Shown here: positions 12,010-21,805 of the stretch, piece by piece
How positions within the stretch are numbered: position 1 is the first letter of the stretch
How the letters are laid out: every line of letters starts with the position of its first letter
NCBI GenBank assembly: GCA_037951105.1
Contig: JBAMJV010003058.1
Span: forward strand, 1-64,000
Length of the DNA: 64,000 nt
From: Echinarachnius parma
Lineage: Eukaryota; Echinodermata; Echinoidea; Clypeasteroida; Echinarachniidae
Direction: 5' to 3'
The notes under the pieces: model-generated
What the model was told of the DNA's origin: nothing
Seen by the model: the letters and a program-made list of their open reading frames with translations, nothing else
Databases searched by the model: none
Made by a program: the position numbers and the translations under genes

Positions 12010-12335
12010 ATAATAATAATAATAATAATATAATATATTACATTTATATAGCGCTTAATACAATGTTTCTAAGCGCTTTATTATTACCCTTGGTCATCAG
12101 GTACAGGTAAAACCCGCACAATTATCTTGCGCACCATCTCAACTCCCTGGGGAGCATACTAGCACAGCAGCCCACCGGGCTAATTAACACCCGACCAAGT
12201 ACCCATTTATACTCCTGGGTAGAGAGCAGCAATGTTGATTAATTGTCTTGCTGAAGGACAAACGGTGTGTGCTGGGTTCGAACTCGGGATCTCGAGATCA
12301 GAAAGCGCGCGCTCTACCGATCTTGCCACACCACG
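12010..12335 (-). mobile_element. tRNA-derived SINE with ATT tail (copy A)
   Basis: Read on the minus strand, it starts CGTGGTGTGGCAAGATCGGT (tRNA-like A-box region). A B box follows (GAGTTCGAACCC), then a body, then AAGCGCTATATAAATGT, and it ends in (ATT)n at about 12010-12035. It lies in the TRIM-2 intron just after the first exon and has a counterpart at 40851-41185. Confidence 0.75.
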
Positions 12336-12394
12336 TTATTTGGTAGACAAATAACATATTTAAAGGGACTAAGTAACACTGAAAACCTAAACTG

Positions 12395-12650
12395 GTAAGC
12401 TGGACTAGCTTAAAGCTAGTCCAGATGGTGTTAGTCCAGCTTGCTGGACTAACATGGCGGACTAACTTTGGCTTAGTCCAGCGTGCTGGACTAGCATTGC
12501 GCTAATCGCTCGACTAGCTTAAAGCTAGTCGGTCGACTAGTTTTATGTTAGTCCAGCATGCTGGACTAGCATCAGCTATAGTCGCTCGACTAGCTTAAAG
12601 CTAGTCGAACGACTAGTTGGACTAGTTTTGATGTTATTAGTCCAGTCAGA
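12395..12650. repeat. Palindromic CTAG-rich array (short allele)
   Basis: Repeated self-complementary modules such as CTGGACTAGC..GCTAGTCCAG, CGACTAGCTTAAAGCTAGTCG and CAGCATGCTGGACTAGCAT occur head to tail. The array is about 250 bases here and about 490 bases in duplicate C (41252-41745). No coding potential. Confidence 0.85.
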
Positions 12651-13134
12651 CCTGCATGTTGGCAAATGCCTTTTTTTCCAGACCATGTTGTCTCATTTCG
12701 CCTGGCTACATCAATCTAATCACAGACTGTACCCAAACCTATCACAGGCATATAGATTCTGAAATAAGAAAAGTATATTCAATAATAACATTTTAACAAG
12801 TAATTTATTTTTCAAAGGCATATACTGCCAACTCTTCACACCAAAAGTCTCTAACATCAGGATCCATGATTCTTGACAAATTGGGTTACAAAAAGAAAAC
12901 TATTTGTTTTAAAAAGGAATCTTGAGCAGACATGATGTTTTGAGCAGGGAAATAACCGAACTATTCACATTTTCAAAACATTACATTGCAGTACAGACTA
13001 CTGACCTATACTGGCTATTCATTTGTATGAACATACATTATACCTTGGATATATACCTTGGATGTGGGCTTATAAAGTTTTACAAACTTATTTGCCCCTC
13101 GTTGACATCAGAGTAGGTCTGAACTTCTGTGCGA

Positions 13135-16098
13135 TTAGTGACGCTGTACAGCAGATGATGAACATGGGCAGGCAAAACCTTCATCAAGACTGAATTTGTC
13201 TCTTTTTACAGACCAAAATCTCTCCAAGTTGGATTTGAAAACATTTATGGACGAGCTTTCTACAACATGCAAGGGTAGACTGTTCCATTCGTTAATCACT
13301 CTCTGTGAAAAAGAACACTGCCTCAACTTTAAATTGACGTGTTTCTTCTGCAGTTTGTACTGGTGACCTCTAGTTCTGCTTCCGGATGAAATATCAAACA
13401 GCTTTGATGGGTGAAGATCGTCAAGACTGTGTATTATTTTGTATATCTGGATCATATCTGCTCTATGGCGTCGGTAGGCAAGTGATGGCAAATTTAAGTG
13501 TTTCAGTCTCTCTTCATAACTCAGTTGTCTCAATGAGTGCACTAGTCGAGTTGCCCGCCGCTGAACCTTTTCAATTTTCGTAATGTCTTTCTTAAAGTAT
13601 GGGTGCCATACTGTGGAACAATATTCAAGGGCTGGTCTTACAATTGATTTGTACAGGTGCATAAAGCCTTTCTCGTCCATTGTGGAAAAGGTTCGTTTGA
13701 TGACTCCAAGTTTGCGGTTTGCCGAAGCACTAATAATGTCTACATGATGAGAAAATGACATCTTTTGGTCGAATGTAACTCCAAGATCCTTTTCAAGCTG
13801 TACTGCAGGGATGGAATCGCCCTCTGCGTTCATAGAGTATTCACAGCATGGATTGTTCTGACCATAATGAACGACCTTACACTTTTCTTGGTTGAAAGGG
13901 AGTTGCCATTGGCGAGACCATTCTTGCAGTCTGGTTAGCTCAGCTTGCAGGTTTCTTCCATCAGAGATGCTGTTTATTGGTGAATAAAGTTTTGTATCAT
14001 CTGCGAAGAGTCTAATCTGGCATCCTCGTCCTTGAAGTACTTCAGGAATGTCGTTAACATACAGCAGGAAGAGAACTGGCCCCAACACGCTGCCTTGTGG
14101 GACGCCACTAGCGACTGACGATTGAGATGACGAGACATTGTTGATGACTACCCGTTGTATTCTGCCTCTTAGAAAAGATTGGATCCAGTTCAGTAGGTTA
14201 CCTACTATGCCGTATGCCTCTACCTTTTTCAATAGTCTGGTGTGTGGGACCTTATCGAAAGCCTTGCTGTAGTCAAGATAAATACAGTCTATGCTTCCTT
14301 TCTCGTCTAGCACTTTTGTCCAGTTTTCTGTCACATCCAACAACTGTGTTGCACAAGATCTGCCTTTCCTAAAACCATATTGCTCATTCGCAAACAGCGA
14401 GTTGGAGTTCATGTACTTGACAATCTCATCTCTTACAATGGTTTCCATCAGTTTGGAGAGAACGCTCGTTAAACTCACTGGGCGATAGTTTCCTGGTTTT
14501 CTCTTATCTCCCTTTTTATAAATCGGGGTCACATTTGCTTCTTTCCAGGAGTCTGGTACTACACCTATGGATAGAGACTTGGTAAACAGGTTGGCCAGGG
14601 GCTTAGAGATGTAATCCACCAGTTCTTTCAGGATTCGATTATGCACTTGATCAGGTCCTGCAGATTTGGACTGATCCAGTTTTGAGATCATTTCCTTAAC
14701 CTTCTCTTCGGTAAAGGTTATTGTTTCGATACTTGTACCATGAACTCTAGATTCAAAATCCGGAACATTGGTTACATCCTCCACTGTGAAAACTGAAGTA
14801 AAGAATCTGTTCAGCGTTTCTGCTTTGTCTTTGTCCGATTCTGCTGTGGTTCCGTCAGATTTCTCCAGGGTTCCAATTCCTTGCTTGGTTTTAGTTTTGC
14901 TTTGCACATATCTCCAGAAGCTTTTGGGATTTGTCTTAACTTCTGATGTTAGTTTACTTTCAAATGACTTCTTTGCACTTACAACTTCCTTTGTTACTTC
15001 ATTCCTTGCCTTATTGAAAGTAACTCTATCAAGCTCGTTCTCTGTCTTCTGGAAACGGTTCCAAGCTTTGTGTTTAGTTTTTACGGCTTGTTTCACTTTA
15101 CTATTCATCCATAGTGGTTGCTGCTTTGATCTAGCTCTAACTTTTGGTACAAATCTATTTGTTAACATCTCAATGGAGCTAACAAGATCTTCGACCGTGT
15201 CCGTCGTATGAAAGATGTCGTTGATCTCTACATATTTCCGCATGCCATCATAATCACCTTTAAAATATGCAAAGTGTTCTGTATTTGTTAATCGATGAAT
15301 GCTGCCTGGAATGATCAGTCTAAACTTCAAAATCATGTGGTCACTTTTTCCAACTGGTGATGAAACTTCAAGGCAGTCCACCAAGTCCTCTTGATTTGTG
15401 ATAACTAGGTCCAGAACATTTGACTTCTGCCCTTCTCTTTTCCGTGTTGGTTCTTCAACTAGCTGTGACAAAAAATGGTCTTGGAGTAAGTCTATAAAAT
15501 CACTGGCATATCTACTCCCGGTTCCAGATACTGCAGGAATCTGCCAGTTGATATTTGGTAAGTTAAAGTCGCCGACGATGAACAAGTTAGAGGGTGACTT
15601 TCCCACTTCATGTATGAGGCGTGATAGGGATTCATCGTTAGAAACAGTACTGTTTGGGCTTCTGTAAATACATCCAAAAAGAATATCTTGTGATCCACAA
15701 ACAATTTTGCACCAGACGTTTTCTTCAAAGTCAATGTCTTCAAAAATAACTTGTTTTACTTGTAAATTCTTCTTTACATATATTACTATGCCTCTATGAC
15801 TTCTTGTAGGCAGGAACATATTGTAACCAGGAAACTGAAGTTCACTTTCTTCCACTGGTAACGCTGAGTTTTTAGGAAATATCTCTACCAAAGCAATAAT
15901 ATCTGGATCCACAATAGCAATCCTCGCTTCTAATTCAGTCTTCTTGTTAAGTAGAGAATCAACATTGCTGTACATACATGACAATTGGTCTTGGTTAAAA
16001 ACTTCAGTATTTACACAGTTATTTGATGCCTTGTGTTGGTTATTCTCTCTGAAAGGGTTAGTCTCTCTGAAAGGGCTGTGGGCTCTTGGGAGGACCAT
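13135..16098 (-). CDS. LINE ORF2: endonuclease-reverse transcriptase, intact
   Basis: A 987-residue protein. The apurinic-type endonuclease occupies roughly residues 35-265, with MYSNVDSLLNKK, FIVGDFNLPNINW and the GKSDHMIL motif. The reverse transcriptase follows at about 480-760 with KEANVTPIYKKGDKRKPGNY, QYGFRKGRS, YLDYSKAFDKVPH, GVPQGSVLGPVLF and the catalytic RLFADDTKLY. The C-terminal region (RPALEYCSTVWHPY, IQRRATR-like KVQRRATRLV, WNSLP) is typical of CR1/L2-group LINEs. It would nick target DNA and copy the element RNA. All catalytic motifs are present and there is no stop or frameshift, so it could be functional. The ATG at 16096-16098 lies inside the end of ORF1, overlapping by 41 bases in another frame. 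Clade assignment is from motif style only. Confidence 0.93.
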   Translation of the reverse strand: MVLPRAHSPFRETNPFRENNQHKASNNCVNTEVFNQDQLSCMYSNVDSLLNKKTELEARIAIVDPDIIALVEIFPKNSALPVEESELQFPGYNMFLPTRSHRGIVIYVKKNLQVKQVIFEDIDFEENVWCKIVCGSQDILFGCIYRSPNSTVSNDESLSRLIHEVGKSPSNLFIVGDFNLPNINWQIPAVSGTGSRYASDFIDLLQDHFLSQLVEEPTRKREGQKSNVLDLVITNQEDLVDCLEVSSPVGKSDHMILKFRLIIPGSIHRLTNTEHFAYFKGDYDGMRKYVEINDIFHTTDTVEDLVSSIEMLTNRFVPKVRARSKQQPLWMNSKVKQAVKTKHKAWNRFQKTENELDRVTFNKARNEVTKEVVSAKKSFESKLTSEVKTNPKSFWRYVQSKTKTKQGIGTLEKSDGTTAESDKDKAETLNRFFTSVFTVEDVTNVPDFESRVHGTSIETITFTEEKVKEMISKLDQSKSAGPDQVHNRILKELVDYISKPLANLFTKSLSIGVVPDSWKEANVTPIYKKGDKRKPGNYRPVSLTSVLSKLMETIVRDEIVKYMNSNSLFANEQYGFRKGRSCATQLLDVTENWTKVLDEKGSIDCIYLDYSKAFDKVPHTRLLKKVEAYGIVGNLLNWIQSFLRGRIQRVVINNVSSSQSSVASGVPQGSVLGPVLFLLYVNDIPEVLQGRGCQIRLFADDTKLYSPINSISDGRNLQAELTRLQEWSRQWQLPFNQEKCKVVHYGQNNPCCEYSMNAEGDSIPAVQLEKDLGVTFDQKMSFSHHVDIISASANRKLGVIKRTFSTMDEKGFMHLYKSIVRPALEYCSTVWHPYFKKDITKIEKVQRRATRLVHSLRQLSYEERLKHLNLPSLAYRRHRADMIQIYKIIHSLDDLHPSKLFDISSGSRTRGHQYKLQKKHVNLKLRQCSFSQRVINEWNSLPLHVVESSSINVFKSNLERFWSVKRDKFSLDEGFACPCSSSAVQRH

Positions 16099-16702
16099 CC
16101 TCGGCTTCCTTGTTCAGTGATGACCGAGTTGATAGCTCCTTTCTTCGAACAAGTTTGTCTCCTCGAATAACCCAATTTCTGTCCCCTTCACTTTGTCTCC
16201 TTTTCATCTCTTGGACCAGATTGTTTCTTGACACACGTTCTTTTTTTGTCAAGTCTTGTTGGATGTAGAGCTTCTTAAGGTCATTTGATCCAAATCGCAA
16301 CTTGCTGGCTTTCCTCCTTGCATCACTGCTCGACTCGGGGCTAGAAAATTCCACCAACAGAGGACGTGGTCTTGCATCGCTATCAAGATTCCTTCTCCCC
16401 AACCGCAGAACACGTTTCACGTCTCTGTCAACTTCCAGGTAGTCTAGCACCTCACGAACCCCACCAGTATCATAGTAGAGTCTTTCCTTACCATCTTCAG
16501 ATTTGAATTCCGCCATGCCTTGAATGATGATGTTGTGCTTCCTTCTTTCTTTTTCGTGTTCTTCTGCAGCACATTCTTGAAAAAGCGAATGCACAGTTGA
16601 GGCCAGTACATCGTCTTGCACACTCCTATGTTGTTGCGTGTCATCTTTCTGTTGAAGCGTAGCCTTTAGATCTTTCATGTCAGCTTCAAGCTGCTGGTAC
16701 AT
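16058..16702 (-). CDS. LINE ORF1 RNA-binding protein
   Basis: A 214-residue frame immediately upstream of ORF2. It begins with a short heptad-like stretch (YQQLEADMKDLKATL) suggestive of a coiled coil. It continues with a fold typical of LINE ORF1 proteins: ERRKHNIIIQGMAE, then KRVLRLGRR, RPRPLLVEF, LYIQQDLTKKERVSR and a basic end (RGDKLVRRKE). Proteins of this type bind and package element RNA. The start lies at the element edge, so the natural N-terminus may be longer and lost by 5' truncation. The end overlaps the ORF2 start. Confidence 0.85.
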   Translation of the reverse strand: MYQQLEADMKDLKATLQQKDDTQQHRSVQDDVLASTVHSLFQECAAEEHEKERRKHNIIIQGMAEFKSEDGKERLYYDTGGVREVLDYLEVDRDVKRVLRLGRRNLDSDARPRPLLVEFSSPESSSDARRKASKLRFGSNDLKKLYIQQDLTKKERVSRNNLVQEMKRRQSEGDRNWVIRGDKLVRRKELSTRSSLNKEAEDGPPKSPQPFQRD

Positions 16703-16867
16703 TGCATCTTAAATAACATTTTCTTTCATATAAGACAATAATTTCTAAACTTTTGAAATATGGCTTGCAATAGGCGGACACTTCCTTTATATAGTTGTTT
16801 AACCTATAATCCTTTTATATTTCTATAGATTTGTTGATAATGCTAAACCTAGGCATATGTTTTTGTT

Positions 16868-16890
16868 TTGTTTTCTTTACTTGCAGAGCC
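16868..16890 (+). other. Splice acceptor and ATG context of TRIM-2
   Basis: A T-rich tract ends in TTGCAG (AG at 16885-16886), followed by AGCC and the ATG. The same arrangement (pyrimidines, ACAG, ARCC, ATGG) precedes TRIM-3 (AG 33198-33199) and TRIM-4 (AG 60666-60667). The upstream in-frame ATG at 16831 therefore lies in intron. Confidence 0.8.
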
Positions 16891-18717
16891 ATGGCAAGTG
16901 AAGATGCTGTCGTCATTCAAAGTTTGGAATGCAGCCTATGCTACGAGCTATTTACCCAACCAAAACTCTTGACTTGTGCCCACACATTCTGTAAAGAATG
17001 TTTGGTTCATCTCTACGCATGTCATCCCCAACAAAACCACCTCTCTTGTCCGATTTGTCGTCAGATTACCCAAATCAACAATGGAGACATATCTACACTG
17101 CAGACTAACATTTTGATTCATTCTATGGTTGAAGACTTGAAATCCGCCAAAAAACCCTGCACACTCTGTGACCCGGAAGCTAAATCTCATGCGGTACAAT
17201 ACTGTTCACAGTGTGATGAGTACATGTGTGACCCCTGCACAGTAGCTCATGGGAGGTACAAGAAGAACGTAAAACACGATGTGGTCAGCATGGATGACGT
17301 CAAGAAGGGAAAGGTCAAAGTGAAGCGTTTCTGTACCAAGCATACAGAGGAAGAGAAGCTGTATGTATGTACATCGTGTAACGTATCCATCTGCTTCAGA
17401 TGTCACATGCTCTACCACGGAAAACCGGATCACGAGATCAAAGAGGTGTCCGACTACAAGAAAACTATCAAAACGCAAATCAAATCCCTTCAGATGAAAG
17501 CTACGACAAGACTCGCGATAATCAAGGCACACACAGAGCTAGTACAGGAGCAGAAAGCAGTTGTTAAGGTTGAACTTGACCAGAGGATAGCTGAGATCAA
17601 CCAATCGTATGAAGAAGCAGTGAATCACCTCACCAGGCAACGCAATGATCTCATCGACCGATGCAAACATGAAAAGTCTTCTCACATCGCGCAACTTGAG
17701 AAGATCAAGGAATCAGATGACATAGAGATGTGTTGCATTCGAAGTGCATCTGAGCTAGTCGGCAATGGTACTAAGGCATTGCTAGAGGGGCAGACACTGG
17801 CTGTGCACAACACGATTTGTTGTGATTTGGAGAAAATGTTGGTTGAAAGTAATCCTGATGCCACACAGCCCAAATCCATAGCTGACTCTGCAAAGCGGGT
17901 GAAATTCACCAGGAGAGATACTCCCACCAGTCTGGGTGAATTGCGACAATGGCAGCTTGAAGAGGTGAGAACATTCCCCCTCTCACATGACAACCCATAT
18001 GATGCAGTGCCTTTGCCTAATGGTCAGATGGCTATTGGTTATTACATGGGGTCAGCGATTGAGATGTTCACTGTTGGTGGGCTACAAAGAACAGTGCTGA
18101 AGGGTGTGCATGTATTCTGTGTTTCTTTCTTGTCCGACAGTCGCTACGTTGTAAGATATATTCCCAACATGATCACACTGTACACAAATGCATGGGGGAG
18201 GCTTAATGTTCAGTTCAACACATCATCACTTAACGATGTAAATTTGGGAGGCATGTGTGTAGACAGGGATGACAACATTTACGTTGGTGATAACCTGGCA
18301 AAAAAGATAGCAGTATACCGACCAGAAGGTGGTGCGCCAATTCGGGAGATTCGGTGCCATGGCTATAAGCCTTGGGAAATCCGTCACATGAATCACAGCA
18401 CAAGGCTGGTAGTGTATGATTGCTCAAAGTCAGTCAGGGTCATTGATGACAGGGATGAGAAAGGCACCATCCTTCATCACATCCAGGTGGATAGTGGGAA
18501 TCCACACATTGCTGTCCTGAAGGATGATAGCATACTGGTTGCATGCAGGAAGGGTAAGCTGATGAGCATTGAGCTCTATACAAAGGACCTGGAGAAAATC
18601 AGATCAGTCCTCAAGGACTTTCCACTGGCAAATTACTTACGGAAATTGGTTGCATTGCCCACTGGGGAGATTGTTGGAGTATCAGAGAAGCAATTCATTG
18701 TCTTCCACAAAAGCTAA
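16891..18717 (+). CDS. TRIM-2: RING/B-box/coiled-coil/NHL-like propeller protein, 608 aa
   Basis: An intact single-exon coding frame. A C3HC4 RING uses C14, C17, C29, H31, C34, C37, C53 and C56. B-box1 is at about 90-129 (C90, C93, C105, C108, C113, C116, H120, H129). B-box2 is at about 148-181 (C148, H151, C160, C163, C168, C171, H176, H181). A charged coiled coil follows at about 186-300, and a six-bladed NHL-like propeller covers about 360-608. RING TRIM proteins are E3 ubiquitin ligases that dimerise through the coiled coil and select targets with the C-terminal domain; target and pathway are unknown here. The start is the ATG four bases after the splice acceptor. The RING half is almost identical to TRIM-4, while the propeller differs more. 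Innate immune function is possible by analogy to other expanded TRIM families, not shown. Confidence 0.93.
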   Translation: MASEDAVVIQSLECSLCYELFTQPKLLTCAHTFCKECLVHLYACHPQQNHLSCPICRQITQINNGDISTLQTNILIHSMVEDLKSAKKPCTLCDPEAKSHAVQYCSQCDEYMCDPCTVAHGRYKKNVKHDVVSMDDVKKGKVKVKRFCTKHTEEEKLYVCTSCNVSICFRCHMLYHGKPDHEIKEVSDYKKTIKTQIKSLQMKATTRLAIIKAHTELVQEQKAVVKVELDQRIAEINQSYEEAVNHLTRQRNDLIDRCKHEKSSHIAQLEKIKESDDIEMCCIRSASELVGNGTKALLEGQTLAVHNTICCDLEKMLVESNPDATQPKSIADSAKRVKFTRRDTPTSLGELRQWQLEEVRTFPLSHDNPYDAVPLPNGQMAIGYYMGSAIEMFTVGGLQRTVLKGVHVFCVSFLSDSRYVVRYIPNMITLYTNAWGRLNVQFNTSSLNDVNLGGMCVDRDDNIYVGDNLAKKIAVYRPEGGAPIREIRCHGYKPWEIRHMNHSTRLVVYDCSKSVRVIDDRDEKGTILHHIQVDSGNPHIAVLKDDSILVACRKGKLMSIELYTKDLEKIRSVLKDFPLANYLRKLVALPTGEIVGVSEKQFIVFHKS

Positions 18718-18845
18718 ACATCATAGCAAAAACTATATATACTGTCATACCACTTTTTGACCCATTCAGGACTGGTACTGAAAATGCATTTCTTATCAAA
18801 TAAAATATTCATATTCATTATTATTTTATTGCATTTCAGCAATAG

Positions 18846-18851
18846 AATAAA
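18846..18851 (+). terminator. Polyadenylation signal of TRIM-2
   Basis: AATAAA in the context GAATAAAGTTATCAATCTATG, which matches the TRIM-4 signal at 62603 in position and flanks. Another AATAAA lies at 18799-18804. Confidence 0.6.
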
Positions 18852-18961
18852 GTTATCAATCTATGTATATTAAATCAAATTATAATGACAATGAAAGAAG
18901 AAACCAGCGAGGAAGCAAAGCCTGTAATAATGCAGGTCCCTGGTTACATGGTTAAGCTACC

Positions 18962-19429
18962 TTAAAGGGGTAGTTCTGTTTTGGTAGAGAGGGCGCTGCA
19001 CAACACAACTTTTTTGAGAGGTAATGAAAAAAGTGAGTTGAATTTGAAAGCACACGCAATTTGAATGGCAGAATAAAATTTATTTAGTCAAGATCGGTTC
19101 AGAAATGGCTGAAATATCAATAATTATATCCGATCGTAATTAATTTGGGCCCCAAATTTATTCGATGATTTTTCAAATTTTTCATTATTTCAAAAAAACA
19201 TCTCATGCATAATTTTGTATGAAAAATGGTTGAACCCAATACTTTTTTAGAGAGCGCCCTCTTGTGTTTTAATGGCTCTTTTTTTAATGAAAACAGGCAT
19301 TTTACTTAGTTGTTAGTAATTTTGTATACCTTCCGAGCATGGTGGAGGAATAACTATTAGTTTGCAATGTTCCTTAGCAGGTTTGGGATACTAAAGTTCA
19401 GCCCTACCGAAATGGTACCACCCCTTTAA
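18962..19429. mobile_element. MITE with TTAA target duplication, second family
   Basis: TTAA at 18962-18965 and 19426-19429 bracket terminal inverted repeats AGGGGTAGTTCTGTTTTGGT (left) and AGGGGTGGTACCATTTCGGT (right, read inwards). The corresponding spot behind TRIM-1 (about 1480-1490) has no insertion. A related truncated copy lies behind TRIM-3 at 35735-35972. No coding capacity. Confidence 0.8.
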
Positions 19430-19710
19430 TATGTTGACAGGGTTGAAGACCATTTCGATTTGGTATAACACACATTCTCCATAGACTCCAGCCAACGTGT
19501 TTAAAAGACCAGTCGTGAATGGGTTAACGCAATACAATATAATCCTGAATGGGTTAATGGGACATGTTAACTCAATATCTATTTGTGAGACGAATTTATG
19601 TGTCTTTCACGGTACTCCGAATTACCATGTAAATAACTTACTACTTCATACCGATAACTAATCTATTTCATAACAAAACCTAAAATATACAATACTAAGT
19701 CAAACCTGTC

Positions 19711-19973
19711 TAAAGCCCGGCGCAGACAGAGCCGACTCGATCCGATCCGACTGGTTTCAATCAGGCTAGAGTCGGACCAGGTCGGTCGGAGCCGATTCAT
19801 CGTGTTGAATCGGCCCCGACTGGTATCCGACTGTCTCTCGACTGGCAAAATGTATGTCGCGAGGCACTGAAAACTGAGCCGATCCGGGTCGAGTCGGGTC
19901 GAGTCGGGTCGAGTCGGGTCGAGTCGGGTCGGGTCGAGTCGGGTCGAGTCGGCTCTGTCTGCAGAGGGCTTTA
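19711..19973. mobile_element. MITE carrying a GGTCGAGTC minisatellite
   Basis: TA at 19711-19712 and 19972-19973 flank terminal inverted repeats AAGCCCnnnGCAGACAGAGC and its mirror. The interior right half, 19880-19950, is a tandem array of the 10-base unit GGGTCGAGTC. Open frames that give Leu-Asp-Pro-Thr-Arg repeats on the minus strand are products of this array. The TA duplication suggests Tc1/mariner mobilisation. Confidence 0.75.
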
Positions 19974-20730
19974 GAGGCAACTTGTCTATAACATCCAACC
20001 CGTCTTTATATATAGTGGACACTAAACATGTTCCCCTGCAGAGGAAAACAACTTTAAAGAAACTGACTATATTAATGTAGGTCACCTGTCTACAGTGGCC
20101 ACTATACATGTTTCCTTTGGGTGGTCGCGATACACATGTGTTGACTATATTTACTCAAGATTGTTTTGATTGCCGAACTTGTTAAATTGATGTGTTTTTC
20201 GCTGTACTGTGAATCAATGTGTCATACAGATCTACTTCAAATCAGACAAAAATATAGCACCCCGAGCAGTAATGTCGGAATCTGCTAGTCAATTGTTCAA
20301 GTGCGTATTATTGCATTTGTACTGGATATGGAACACAAATGAAATGAGATTAGCATTTGGCAGTGGCATTAGAAATCATGGCAAATAATGAATTCAATTG
20401 AATTGTATGATAATAATCTTTCGTGATTACATTATATAATTGTACATACTGCATCCTCATGATGTATCACAAAGAGATTATTAAATCTATCACGTTACAT
20501 ATCTGAATATGCTCAAATTTGTATTTACACCTCTCTGTATATACACAGTGTACTAGATATTTGCAAACACACCACATTTCTGTTATCAATCGTTCTCATA
20601 TTTGCAGCAAATGACATTTATTGTAATTATGTTGCTCTTTGCTCTCTGCAAGTGCTTGCTATGGAAACTAGTTTATAGTGCTAATCATCATAGTTTCATC
20701 AATATTTGTATTAGAATGTGTTGTACTTAT

Positions 20731-20812
20731 GTGCAAACCAACGAACGTTGAAGGCGTAAACACGAGACTGTGTTGCAACGTGTTTACGCCCTCAACGTTC
20801 GTTTGTGCAAAC
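20731..20812. mobile_element. 66-base hairpin element with 8-bp target duplication
   Basis: GTGCAAAC is duplicated exactly at 20731-20738 and 20805-20812. Between them, 20739-20804 is an almost perfect inverted repeat (AACGAACGTTGAAGGCGTAA pairing with its mirror) around a loop of about 14 bases. The paralogous positions near 8120 and 36950 have a single GTGCAAAC and no insert. An 8-bp duplication fits hAT-type transposition. Confidence 0.8.
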
Positions 20813-21694
20813 CTACCAAATGTATGAAATTGTTTGTTATATAATATATGCAAATAGTTTGAACACTGGAACATGAGATAACAATCATTATACATTCATT
20901 GTATAATGTATCATAGTTCTTAAGTGCACATTTAAAAACATAACACACTGCAATTACAAATCAACAAATTACAAGCTGTATTATCTTGTATAACCTTATC
21001 TACGAATTATGTTTACACTTGCATGTCAAGGAAAGGCAAATATTGATTAAAGGAAAATAGTGTGATGCTACATAAAATGTCATTCTCACAATATGCCTGA
21101 AATAATCTGACTACATATTATGTGCTCTTTTGTAAACAAACATTTCCAATTTTCTATTGTTATCTTAAAAAACAAGAACATATTGATATGTATTATTATT
21201 TTGCATGTATATTTTGTCATTTTGTAAATTGCCATCTTGTATAAGCCTTATTCTTTGGTGGTAACAAGACATTTTAGTGGCCAAATTCAATTTATGGTGG
21301 CCATTGGGTCTTATGCCACCATTTAATAAGATAAGCACTATGGGGGTCCGCACGATATCTGCTTGACAGGGTCACCATGGAAACAAGTTAATGTCACGCC
21401 CTAATGTATCCCTGTGCCTTGTAAACTAGTTTGGAATCATACCAAAATTAATTAAATGATAGATCATCATATATACAAACAAATAAATAAGAAAACCGCA
21501 TTGCGTTATCTTTTGTAAAAAGATTGTTATCCTCTTCTTTGAAGTATGACATGATGAAACAATGATACAGTTTGGTCTATAATAATATAAGAAAACCTTT
21601 GTACACAAAATCATGAGGATGAATAAAATCATAAGATGGTAAAATGTATTTGTGCATTGTACATCCGTTGTCCTAGTATATTGGTATGTGTATG

Positions 21695-21706
21695 TTTTTG
21701 TGTGTT

Positions 21707-21784
<78 letters not shown>

Positions 21785-21805
21785 TGTGAGGGGGGGGGGG
21801 GTCAT
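21695..21805 (+). repeat. (GT)n microsatellite with G run
   Basis: About 90 bases of nearly pure TG dinucleotide, then a G run at about 21789-21800. It is at the same place in the unit as those at 8955 and 37765. Confidence 0.95.

Larger units (their letters stand above)
7440..12756 (+). repeat. Segmental duplicate A (5' region of TRIM-2)
   Basis: About 5.3 kb that reappears in direct orientation at about 36270-41859. The left part (up to about 9100) is visibly more diverged than the right part, where long stretches differ at only one or two bases per hundred. The homologous intergenic sequence of TRIM-2/TRIM-3 (20150-24200) is a third, older relative. Contents in order are AT-rich intergenic DNA, GT microsatellite, a + strand SINE, a non-coding first exon with donor, a minus strand SINE and a palindromic CTAG array. 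No protein-coding gene is apparent between 7440 and 11800. Confidence 0.85.
12795..16711 (-). mobile_element. CR1-group-like LINE inserted antisense in the TRIM-2 intron
   Basis: The element is bracketed by an exact 11-base duplication, AATAACATTTT, at 12784-12794 and 16712-16722, as expected for target-primed reverse transcription. It carries two overlapping open frames (ORF1 16058-16702 and ORF2 13135-16098) with no stops. The 3' untranslated part is 12795-13134; it has no poly-A tail but a short tandem repeat of CCTTGG/ATATATA type near 13041-13068. Only 9 bases precede the ORF1 ATG, so the 5' end is probably truncated and may lack ORF1 N-terminal sequence. It accounts for most of the TRIM-2 intron. 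Confidence 0.85.

Noticed and set aside
12010-12335. tRNA gene on the minus strand
   Set aside because: A- and B-box-like words are present but there is no cloverleaf with acceptor stem. The sequence continues into a SINE body with an ATT tail and has a duplicate at 40851.
14768-15211. 147-residue + strand frame
   Set aside because: It is the antisense shadow of the LINE reverse transcriptase on the minus strand.
16831-16890. Hydrophobic N-terminal extension (signal-peptide-like) on TRIM-2
   Set aside because: The hydrophobic residues come from translating the T-rich tract before a splice acceptor. The same holds for the longer extensions upstream of TRIM-3 (33060-33203) and TRIM-4 (60630-60671).
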